Assembly: GCA_013002645.1 (NCBI GenBank)
Contig: JABDJF010000448.1
Coordinates: 1-5,683 of the forward strand
DNA from: Myxococcales bacterium
GTDB taxonomy: Bacteria; Myxococcota_A; Polyangia; Polyangiales; Houyiibacteriaceae
Length of the DNA stretch: 5,683 bases
Direction of reading: 5' to 3'
Shown: piece after piece, positions 1-5,683 of the stretch
Numbering within the stretch: the stretch's first letter is position 1
Layout: each line of letters opens with the position of its first letter
Position numbers and translations under genes: made by a program
The notes under the pieces: model-generated
Seen by the model: the letters and a program-made list of their open reading frames with translations, nothing else
The model's database searches: none
Told to the model about the DNA's origin: nothing

Positions 1-1431
1 CTGCACGATGGTCAGTGTCGGATTTGCGAACCCAGCGGAAGGGAAGACGGACGAGCCACCGACGTAGAGGTTCCGGGTCCCATGGACGCGAAGGCCTGGG
101 TCGACGATGCCCCGCTCGGGGCTGTCGCTCATTCGAGTTCCCCCCATATGGTGCCATCCTCCCATAAACTGCTGGGGCGCTATCGGGCCATCGTTGACCA
201 ACCAGTCTACCAGACGGACTCTACCGAGTTCACTGTTCGCGATCTGGCGCGCAAATTCAGTAGCCGTGCCAACAATCGTCTTCCTATCAGACTCGTTCTT
301 CTTCCAATGCAATTTAGCTCGAGGAATACCGAGGTCGTCCGACTTCGTTGAATCAAGCGCTACATGGTTCTCGAAACGTGGCGGTTGTTCCCAGTGGCTT
401 CGTACTCGGGCACCGCAGACCAGATTCTTGTCCAGCAAACCCATGAGGCGCTCACCGAGCTCGGGCGCATAGCATAGCAAATCTGCGATCAACCCCTTGG
501 TCTCCCGGTACGCCTGCTCTTCGATTAGAATATCAGCGTTTAGCAAGCCCAGGTCATATTGGGTCTGTTTGGTCAGTGCAAAACTCGCCGTCGGGCCCAG
601 TGATGAGTGGGTATTCTGTTCTAGTGACTGGGGCTGCAGGTCATCGAAGAACTCGCGCCCTGCCTCCAGAAGAAAGTCGCCCACGTTCACATGTGGGTGC
701 TCCATCCAATAACGACCAAGCGTGCGGCTTTGCTGAACTAAACGCCCTCCGCTTCGTTGGTTAATCCATAGCAGGAGCCTCGAGTTTTCGATTCCGCCCG
801 CGCAAAGAACGAAACACTCAGCGCCAATCGAAAATTCACGCCCATCGGCCGCTTTGATGACGGCGCTCTTAACGGCGTGATCGGCGAGCTTGAAGTCGAC
901 CAGCGCCGAGTTCAGGCAAACCCTTAGACGGTCAGTGGTACGACAGAATTCATCGTACTTGTAATTAAATTTCACCGGAGGGCTGAATTGAAATTGGATT
1001 CGCCGTAACGATGGCGTGACCAACTCCTCTTCGAAACGGTTCGGTATCTCGAGTACGTCGCAAGCAGCTTCCAAGTAGGGGTCGAGGTCACTTCTCGAGA
1101 TGGGCCAGCCCATATCCGGAAAGTGCGGATGAGGTTCAAAATCATGGTCATCGAGGGGGATGCAATATCCGCCCCAATGGTTGGAAGTTCCGCCGAACAT
1201 GCGAAGCCTGGCAAAGGAAAGGTCATAATAAGGGTCGCCAACCACTTCGCCCGCATACTGAGCCTGTGATTCCCCTGTCAGGTGACGTCCGCCTGCCTCG
1301 ACCAAGATGACATCGAAGCCCTTTTTCGCGAGGGCGACTGCGCTTGTCATGCCGGCCGGACCGGAACCGATAACGCACACGCGAGTTCGAAGCACCGCGC
1401 CGCTTTCAAGGCCCGAAACGTCGACGAACAT
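1..1431 (-). CDS. GMC-family FAD-dependent oxidoreductase (partial, C-terminal end beyond window)
   Basis: The frame is open for 477 codons from ATG at 1431 to the left edge. Expected role: FAD-dependent oxidation of an alcohol or sugar hydroxyl; substrate unknown. Visible motifs: the dinucleotide-binding loop VCVIGSGPAG (residues 18-27); the ribose-binding acid in VEAGG (44-48); the flavin-contact stretch FGGTSNHWGG (79-88); CAGGIENSR (210-218); and the C-terminal signature HHMGGTRM (427-434), in which His428 is the expected catalytic base. It is followed by GLRVHGTRNLYVGGSS and ANPTLT, where Asn470 is the expected second active-site residue. Only about 10-25 residues should be missing. The N-terminus MFVDVSGLESGAVLRT resembles the usual start of this subfamily, and an in-frame TAG lies upstream, so ATG 1431 is preferred although the ribosome site is weak. 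There is no signal peptide of its own. The start lies two bases after the stop of the small Tat ORF, so translation is probably coupled. Hand-counted GC is lower than in carA in sampled lines. Confidence 0.93.
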   Translation of the reverse strand, partial: MFVDVSGLESGAVLRTRVCVIGSGPAGMTSAVALAKKGFDVILVEAGGRHLTGESQAQYAGEVVGDPYYDLSFARLRMFGGTSNHWGGYCIPLDDHDFEPHPHFPDMGWPISRSDLDPYLEAACDVLEIPNRFEEELVTPSLRRIQFQFSPPVKFNYKYDEFCRTTDRLRVCLNSALVDFKLADHAVKSAVIKAADGREFSIGAECFVLCAGGIENSRLLLWINQRSGGRLVQQSRTLGRYWMEHPHVNVGDFLLEAGREFFDDLQPQSLEQNTHSSLGPTASFALTKQTQYDLGLLNADILIEEQAYRETKGLIADLLCYAPELGERLMGLLDKNLVCGARVRSHWEQPPRFENHVALDSTKSDDLGIPRAKLHWKKNESDRKTIVGTATEFARQIANSELGRVRLVDWLVNDGPIAPQQFMGGWHHMGGTRMSDSPERGIVDPGLRVHGTRNLYVGGSSVFPSAGFANPTLTIVQ

Positions 1432-1433
1432 GG

Positions 1434-1604
1434 CTAGCAGTCTCGTGCGTTGAGGATCCAGCCACCGCGAGCCGAGCTAGACCCCGAACCAAGGGGCAAC
1501 CCAGCGCATGCGGTAATCAGCAGAGCGGTGAGCCTTACGTTGAAATCTCGCCGATTGGAGCAGCACATGTCATCTCGCTCGCATTTGTTCTTCCTACTGT
1601 TCAT
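1434..1604 (-). CDS. Small Tat-signal (lipo)protein, 56 aa, coupled to the GMC oxidoreductase
   Basis: From ATG 1604 the product has a charged n-region, the twin-arginine motif SNRRDF (residues 16-21), and a hydrophobic stretch LTALLITACAG (25-35). ITAC (30-33) can be read as a lipobox with Cys33. A tail of about 23 residues, rich in Ser and Gly, follows and ends GGWILNARDC. ATG 1604 is chosen because AAGGA lies 8 bases upstream; a GTG at 1631 and an ATG at 1568 are alternatives. The stop TAG is followed by CC and then the ATG of the GMC gene. In gluconate and fructose dehydrogenases (established family knowledge) a small subunit with a Tat signal carries the GMC flavoprotein across the membrane. 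The order here suggests a similar link, but the product is far shorter than those subunits (usually above 150 residues). It may be a minimal escort or a truncated remnant. It could also be non-coding chance, though signal, ribosome site and spacing agree. Confidence 0.6.
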   Translation of the reverse strand: MNSRKNKCERDDMCCSNRRDFNVRLTALLITACAGLPLGSGSSSARGGWILNARDC

Positions 1605-1612
1605 CCTGCTGT

Positions 1613-1618
1613 TCCTTC
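1613..1618 (-). promoter_or_regulatory. Shine-Dalgarno site for the small Tat ORF
   Basis: Read on the minus strand this is GAAGGA, with AAGGA 8 bases before ATG 1604. It is the clearest ribosome-binding sequence among the leftward genes and decides the start of the 56-codon ORF over GTG 1631 and ATG 1568, which have only weak GAG-type matches. Confidence 0.55.
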
Positions 1619-1648
1619 TGGCCCACTTCACGAGTTCTGCTTTTGCGT

Positions 1649-3373
1649 CTAGAGTTTGTCAAGGTGGATTCCGAGCACACGGTTGATCTCTCGTGCGATG
1701 TCGCGTTTGATGGAGCGCCTAATCTTGCGGTTATACGCAGTTGGTTGCTCCGGGAGCCCCTCGCCTAGCTCGCCTCGGATCTCGTCTACTCGCGATGAGA
1801 ACTGTACCCCCCTCTCTGAGCGAAACTCCTCGGGGGTGAGAAGTTGGATACCGGCGCGCTCCAATCGGAGAAACTCGCCACCGAAGGTTTCGAATTTGGC
1901 AAGCGGGTTCGTGAGATTGGAGGTTTCGATTCTTTCAGCGAGATCCTCGATGTGGTCCAATACGATGGTGATGTCGTCGGCGAGGACATCGAAGACCACC
2001 TGCTCGCTCCTGTACGGTGGCCAGTTCAAATCGTGGTCCACGAAGTACGACCACCGCCCGAGGACTTTGGGGTGGAAAGCAACTCGCCACCGAAACTGCC
2101 CCTCGTATGAGCCACGGAGCTCGATTTCCCGACCCAACGGGTCGGTAAAATGCCAAATGACCCTCTGGTCGTCGGGCTTCGCGTCTGGCACCCACGTGTC
2201 TGCGAACTCGCTTTCGAAAGCCGTGCCCAGTGCGACTGGGTTCCTTGCCGATACGAGTCGTACTTGGATCCAATCCCAATCGGCCTCGAGAGGAATCGCT
2301 GCGGAACGCCATTCGGAGGACGAGCCGGCGCTACCCCCGCGGACTTCAATATCCGGTCTCTCGTAGCCGAGCCTTGGTTGGAAGCTCACCGCCCAGTGTT
2401 TGGCGCCCTTGGTGGGAACCTTCGGCAGCTCCACAGAGCGGCCGTGCTCGAGCAGCACCCCTTGCTCCAAACTAACTACCTCGATCGGCACATGCCATTT
2501 GACTTTCAGTTTCGGGCGTCTGCTCGCACTCAGGGAGTCGCCCTCTTCCGCCGAGTAGAGCGCCAGCTCGTCCCCGACGAGATCTTCGTCAGAGTCGCTG
2601 AGTTTCAGGAGGAACAGGAGCGGCTTCGATGAAGCGACGCGGCGCTGAACATACCCGGTCAGGGCGGCGGATGAAAACATCAGCCTCGACGTGCCTGGTT
2701 CATAGTGAGCTGTCGCCAACGCCAAGGGCGCGACGTCGCCGACCTCAGGGTCATCGGAAGCAAAGCTCGCGCCGGGCAGGCCCCACTCTACTTCTCCGTG
2801 GGCTGCTTCGGGCCACCACACCTCGCCGGGAGCCGGAGGGCTCGTGTTGTCACCCTGCAAGCCTCCGGAGCCCGGGTTCCAGTCTCGATGTACTTCGTAG
2901 AGCATCACGTCGGCTGCATCTTCAATCCCGGCCTCGACCACGAGTTCGAGAGACACCTGGGTCACGACCGCGTTAGCAGGCACAGGAACGTCGTCCCAAC
3001 GGTGAAGCGCCCGCATGATTTCCATCTCCCCAAAACGCGACGTCGCTAGTCCCCTTCCAAGGCGTACGTGGCGCTGTCCCACTTGGTTCCAGCCATGAAC
3101 CCATCGTCCGTTGGGAAAGCCACGAATGTCGTTGTCCTGCATTCCGCCGTAATCCAAGCCAGGCACCAGCAGCGACGTATGTTGGGTCGCGCCTGGGACG
3201 GCGTCATGAGCGGCGGTGACGAAACCGCTTAGAGCTAGCGTCCCGCTCACCGGGCGCGGCCTTGGGAGCTCACGAACGTCCTCGCCGGTGCATCCGGAGG
3301 ACAGGAAAGCTAGCAGTCCCAGGGACTTGAGTGCGGCGCTCCATTTGCAAGAGCTTCGAGCAGTCTTCGTCAT
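1649..3373 (-). CDS. Outer lipoprotein with DNRLRE-like and DUF5060-like beta domains (574 aa)
   Basis: The N-terminus is a type II signal peptide: basic residues, a hydrophobic run LGLLAFLSS and lipobox LSSGC with Cys28; the following TGEDV lacks Asp at +2, so outer-membrane sorting is plausible. Residues about 80-295 resemble a DNRLRE/CBM96-type jelly-roll domain: RALHRWDDVPVPANAVV, then LELVVE, VMLYEVHRDWNPGSGG, GEVWWPEA, and a closing SASRRPKLKVKW. Residues about 375-465 resemble the DUF5060 Ig-like domain found before glycoside hydrolases (ARNPVALG, RGSYEGQFRWRVAFHP, LGRWSYFVD). The last 110 residues are charged and look helical, with no recognised fold. No catalytic motif is visible, so a structural or polysaccharide-binding role is inferred. 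The start ATG overlaps the stop of the SGNH gene (ATGA); no Shine-Dalgarno sequence precedes it, so coupling to the upstream gene is likely. Domain names come from pattern recognition only. The lipoprotein call is strong, the domain calls moderate. Confidence 0.85.
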   Translation of the reverse strand: MTKTARSSCKWSAALKSLGLLAFLSSGCTGEDVRELPRPRPVSGTLALSGFVTAAHDAVPGATQHTSLLVPGLDYGGMQDNDIRGFPNGRWVHGWNQVGQRHVRLGRGLATSRFGEMEIMRALHRWDDVPVPANAVVTQVSLELVVEAGIEDAADVMLYEVHRDWNPGSGGLQGDNTSPPAPGEVWWPEAAHGEVEWGLPGASFASDDPEVGDVAPLALATAHYEPGTSRLMFSSAALTGYVQRRVASSKPLLFLLKLSDSDEDLVGDELALYSAEEGDSLSASRRPKLKVKWHVPIEVVSLEQGVLLEHGRSVELPKVPTKGAKHWAVSFQPRLGYERPDIEVRGGSAGSSSEWRSAAIPLEADWDWIQVRLVSARNPVALGTAFESEFADTWVPDAKPDDQRVIWHFTDPLGREIELRGSYEGQFRWRVAFHPKVLGRWSYFVDHDLNWPPYRSEQVVFDVLADDITIVLDHIEDLAERIETSNLTNPLAKFETFGGEFLRLERAGIQLLTPEEFRSERGVQFSSRVDEIRGELGEGLPEQPTAYNRKIRRSIKRDIAREINRVLGIHLDKL

Positions 3374-4473
3374 TGCAATTGGGAGGCGGTCCGGGAGTCG
3401 TCTCGCAGACGCTCGAGCAGCTCCCGGGCCACTAGCGCATTACCTTCCTTGCTTAAGTGGTAGCCATCCACGAAGAGGCTCGTCACTTCGGCGGCAGGCA
3501 GCTCGGCGAATACCGACACGAAGTTGATGAATGGAATATCGAGCCTGCGTGCGTTGGATTCCACGAACGACAACCAGTACGCCAACTCGGAGGTGGGCTG
3601 CTGAAGCTCTTCCACCGACGGAAAATAGACGAGCACCGTTGTGCGCGAACGCGCAGAGTCGTAATCGCGCAGGTCCTCGAACATCCGGGCGACCACGGCC
3701 TGAACTTCATCCGCTCCTCGGGCATCCCATGCGCCGGGCACCTTTCTTGGCGCGAGGTTGAGTCTCTTCCGAATCCCGGTCGCAAGCTTCATCGTGCTCA
3801 ACCCATCCGCACTGTTCAAGGTCTCGGCCAGCCAAGTCGGCATGGAGTATCTCGCCTCACTGATGGGTACGTTCGAAACAACCGCCGCACCGTCCTCCAA
3901 GATCATCGCAGGTCGCGGAATGCCCATGAATTTGTCGTACTGCATCCGCATGAAATCATGCGTGATGAACGCGAGAATGTGCACGTCGACGTCGAGGTCC
4001 TCCGCGTCGCGCCGGTAGTAAAGATACGCCTGGTCGACGCCGTATCCGACCTGACCCATGTTGATGGTCTCGAGCTTGGGATCGAGCTCCGCCAATACGT
4101 TGCAAAATGTTTGAGCGTTTCCAACGTACTCGCCAAAGGTCACGGAATCCCCGGAGCAGACGACTCGGCGCTTGTCGCTGTCGCGCTTGGCCGCGAAATC
4201 CTCTGCGTTTCTGAAGCCCTTCGCATTGGTTCGAAGATGCGCTCCAGGCCCATACATGTCTTCGATGTTGACGTTGGGGAGGCCAACCCAGCCGATCTCA
4301 GCGTCGTACTCTGTATGACTGAAGTTGGACTCGCGTAGCCGGGGAACCAGGTCTTTTAGGAAGAACGCATAGCTCGACAGGCCTTCGATCACGACCAGCA
4401 GGGCGACCAGCAGCGCCAGGTTGGCCAGGACGATTCCGGTTAACCGGCCTACGCGTCGGATTTGCTCTCTCAT
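3370..4473 (-). CDS. Membrane-anchored SGNH/GDSL-type hydrolase family protein
   Basis: Numbered from ATG 4473 (367 aa). A short basic N-terminus precedes one membrane helix at about residues 12-36 (IVLANLALLVALLVVIEG); the rest should lie outside the cytoplasm. The segment TNAKGFRN (82-89) is the N..GfR element common just before the SGNH core. Block I is CSGDSVTFGE with nucleophile Ser110; block II is NMGQVGYGVDQ (138-148); block V is DGYHLSKEGN with the Asp336/His339 pair. Block III, usually carrying an Asn as in NDF, reads ITHDFMR with His172 instead. The family contains esterases and O-acetyl transferases or deacetylases acting on surface polysaccharides; which applies here is not visible. 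A TTG at 4479, two codons upstream, is an alternative start; ATG is preferred on codon grounds and both have only weak ribosome sites. It is the first gene of the leftward operon, and its TGA overlaps the lipoprotein start. Confidence 0.88.
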   Translation of the reverse strand: MREQIRRVGRLTGIVLANLALLVALLVVIEGLSSYAFFLKDLVPRLRESNFSHTEYDAEIGWVGLPNVNIEDMYGPGAHLRTNAKGFRNAEDFAAKRDSDKRRVVCSGDSVTFGEYVGNAQTFCNVLAELDPKLETINMGQVGYGVDQAYLYYRRDAEDLDVDVHILAFITHDFMRMQYDKFMGIPRPAMILEDGAAVVSNVPISEARYSMPTWLAETLNSADGLSTMKLATGIRKRLNLAPRKVPGAWDARGADEVQAVVARMFEDLRDYDSARSRTTVLVYFPSVEELQQPTSELAYWLSFVESNARRLDIPFINFVSVFAELPAAEVTSLFVDGYHLSKEGNALVARELLERLRDDSRTASQLQ

Positions 4474-4531
4474 CTCCAACTCAAGCTCTGCCGCACGTGC
4501 TACTGGGACGCGGGGTCATGTTAATACGTGC

Positions 4532-4547
4532 CTTGCCGCCCGGCAGG
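4532..4547. repeat. Short GC-rich inverted repeat
   Basis: CTTGCCG and CGGCAGG flank CC and can pair over seven positions, one of them a G-T wobble. There is no T-tract on either side, so a terminator is unlikely. It could be an operator or a chance palindrome in GC-rich DNA. Confidence 0.35.
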
Positions 4548-4556
4548 CTACCCAAT

Positions 4557-4585
4557 TTGATAGCGCCGCGCCACCTAGCTTTACC
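4557..4585 (+). promoter_or_regulatory. Possible weak carA promoter
   Basis: TTGATA (4557-4562) matches five of six bases of the sigma-70 -35 consensus and lies 17 bases before TTTACC (4580-4585), a poor -10 that lacks the final T. The position, roughly 70 bases before the proposed carA start, is reasonable. The -10 is weak and lineage-specific promoters may differ. Confidence 0.2.
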
Positions 4586-4656
4586 TCGGTTAGATTTGCT
4601 GGGGACGTCCGGCAAACGTGCCATGGGCGCAGCGATCGGCTAATCTGCTTGCTACC

Positions 4657-5683
4657 GTGACCATCCCCGGTGTGAAGTTGGTGCTCGAAGACGGCACCGA
4701 AATGAGAGGTGAAGCGTTTGGTGCTGCCCGTCCTGTAGCCGGAGAGGTGGTGTTCAACACCGGGATGACGGGATACGTCGAAACGCTCACCGATCCCTCT
4801 TACAAGGGGCAGATCCTGGTGATGACCTATCCGCTGATCGGGAACTACGGCGTCCCGGCCGCGCGTCCCCCGGGCTCGATCGAACTACCCTATGAATCGA
4901 GCGGAATCCAAGTCCAGGGGTTGGTGGTGCAGCGCTACGTCGACCAGCACAGCCACCACGCGGCCAAGCGCTCACTCGACGCCTGGCTCCGGGAAGACGG
5001 TGTTCCTGCGGTCCACGGCATCGACACACGGACACTGACGAGGCGGCTGCGCGAGCATGGGACCATGCGCGGGTGGCTCGTGCCCGATGGCTCGAGCCTC
5101 GATGAAGCCCGACAGCCGGGGGCCTCCGTCGACATGAAGAGCGAGGTGTTCCGCGCGGTGGCTCCAAGCGAGCCGATTCGATACGAGGGTGGCGATTTGC
5201 GAATCCTCGCGGTCGATGTCGGCATCAAAGACAACATCGTTCGGTCGCTGCTCACGCGGGGCGCGACGGTCACGAGGGCGCCCTGGCACGCCGACCTCGG
5301 CTGGCTCGCGCTCGAAGCCGACGGAATCGTGATCGGCAACGGACCGGGCGATCCAAAAGACCTGGGGCCACTCGTGGAGCAGATTCGGCGGCTGCTCGGA
5401 GGATTCGAGAAACCAATTTTCGGGATTTGCTTGGGTAACCAAATACTCAGCCTCGCCGCCGGCGGCGATACCTACAAACTGCCCTACGGACATCGCAGCG
5501 TGAATCAGCCCGTGCAGGACCTGCTCACGCGGCGCTGTTACATCACGAGCCAAAATCATGGCTACGCGGTTCAAGATGCCGCGCTTCCGCCGGATTGGGA
5601 GCCATGGTTCGTCAACATCAACGACGGAACCAACGAGGGCGTTCGCTCGCGCGTCCGCCCATATTTCAGCGTGCAGTTCCATC
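4657..5683 (+). CDS. carA: Carbamoyl-phosphate synthase small (glutaminase) subunit, partial
   Basis: CarA hydrolyses glutamine and passes ammonia to CarB to make carbamoyl phosphate for pyrimidines and arginine in the cytoplasm. The N-terminal domain shows KLVLEDGT, GEVVFNTGMTGYVETLTDPSY, MTYPLIGNYGV, GIDTRTLTRRLREHG. The class I glutaminase domain shows AVDVGIKDNIVR, GNGPGDP (227-233), FGICLGNQ with nucleophile Cys258, YGHRSVNQPV, and ITSQNHG (296-302). The window ends in VQFH, where His342 is the catalytic His; the paired Glu and the last 20-40 residues are beyond the edge. Wording such as GNYGV, TYKLPYGHRS and NINDGTNEG is closer to the Bacteroidetes/eukaryotic type than to E. coli. The start is uncertain: GTG 4657 best fits the family N-terminus, GTG 4672 and GTG 4618 are alternatives, and none has a clear Shine-Dalgarno sequence. 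It is divergent from the SGNH operon; carB is not in the window. Confidence 0.95.
   Translation, partial: MTIPGVKLVLEDGTEMRGEAFGAARPVAGEVVFNTGMTGYVETLTDPSYKGQILVMTYPLIGNYGVPAARPPGSIELPYESSGIQVQGLVVQRYVDQHSHHAAKRSLDAWLREDGVPAVHGIDTRTLTRRLREHGTMRGWLVPDGSSLDEARQPGASVDMKSEVFRAVAPSEPIRYEGGDLRILAVDVGIKDNIVRSLLTRGATVTRAPWHADLGWLALEADGIVIGNGPGDPKDLGPLVEQIRRLLGGFEKPIFGICLGNQILSLAAGGDTYKLPYGHRSVNQPVQDLLTRRCYITSQNHGYAVQDAALPPDWEPWFVNINDGTNEGVRSRVRPYFSVQFH

Larger units (their letters stand above)
4474..4656. other. Divergent intergenic region between the SGNH operon and carA
   Basis: This is the only real spacer in the window and must hold the control signals of both divergent units. It contains a short GC-rich palindrome and a weak plus-strand promoter-like pair, listed separately. 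On the minus strand TATTAA (4521-4526) could be a -10 element, but no -35 match lies at 16-18 bases. No small gene with a convincing ribosome site was found, and no riboswitch or leader-peptide attenuator was recognised. Confidence 0.6.

Noticed and set aside
1429..1436. Programmed frameshift fusing the Tat ORF to the GMC protein
   Set aside because: No slippery heptamer is visible, and the GMC N-terminus MFVDVSGLESG already looks like a complete subfamily start, so simple termination-reinitiation at TAGCCATG is the better explanation.
1450..1686. A plus-strand 78-codon frame with a strongly hydrophobic stretch near 1585-1640 that looks like a signal peptide or membrane helix
   Set aside because: The Leu/Phe run is the reverse complement of Lys/Arg/Asn codons at the start of the Tat ORF. 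It has no clear ribosome site, and the minus strand offers a better explanation with a Tat motif and tight spacing.
1656..2366. A 236-codon plus-strand open frame
   Set aside because: It is a shadow of the lipoprotein gene, rich in Ser, Arg and Pro, with no domain or plausible neighbours.
3457..4338. A 293-codon plus-strand open frame
   Set aside because: It lies antisense within the SGNH gene, is rich in Arg and His, and has no signal or motif; the minus-strand frame carries all SGNH blocks.
4532..4547. The GC-rich palindrome read as a terminator
   Set aside because: There is no T-tract on either strand, the loop is only two bases, and it lies upstream of both divergent genes where a terminator would have no gene to end.
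4972..5682. A 236-codon open frame on the minus strand at the right edge
   Set aside because: It is antisense to carA, whose motifs are unmistakable, and its translation shows no recognisable domain; long antisense frames are common in GC-rich genes.

Overview
The window is moderately to strongly GC-rich, fully bacterial coding DNA with almost no spacer. It contains four genes on the minus strand, running leftward from about 4473 to the left edge, and one divergent gene on the plus strand that runs off the right edge. No rRNA, tRNA, CRISPR, insertion sequence or convincing terminator was seen. The organism cannot be named. The GC content, the GMC oxidoreductase subtype and the lipoprotein-rich content would suit a Myxococcota-like or other GC-rich Gram-negative lineage, but this is inference. 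The CarA protein has the sequence flavour of the type seen in Bacteroidetes and eukaryotic synthetases rather than the E. coli type.

Right side (about 4657 to the end): carA, the glutaminase subunit of carbamoyl-phosphate synthetase. It is a housekeeping gene for pyrimidine and arginine synthesis, cut off at the catalytic His of its glutaminase triad. A spacer of about 183 bases (4474-4656) separates it from the leftward operon and holds a short GC-rich palindrome and at best a weak promoter.

Left side: a tightly packed candidate operon read leftward. First is a membrane-anchored SGNH/GDSL-type hydrolase (3370-4473). Its stop overlaps the start of a 574-residue outer lipoprotein (1649-3373) with an apparent DNRLRE-like beta domain and a DUF5060-like Ig fold. 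Next is a 56-codon ORF (1434-1604) encoding a Tat signal with a lipobox-like cysteine and a very short tail. Its stop lies two bases before the start of a GMC-family FAD oxidoreductase (1-1431, C-terminus cut off).

Three of the four operon proteins carry export or anchoring signals, so the operon probably works at the cell envelope or outside it: an esterase-like enzyme, a carbohydrate- or surface-binding lipoprotein, and a flavin dehydrogenase that might be exported with the help of the small Tat protein. The substrate is unknown. The most interesting item is the miniature Tat ORF coupled to the GMC gene. It is either a minimal export escort or the stump of a degraded gluconate-dehydrogenase-type small subunit.
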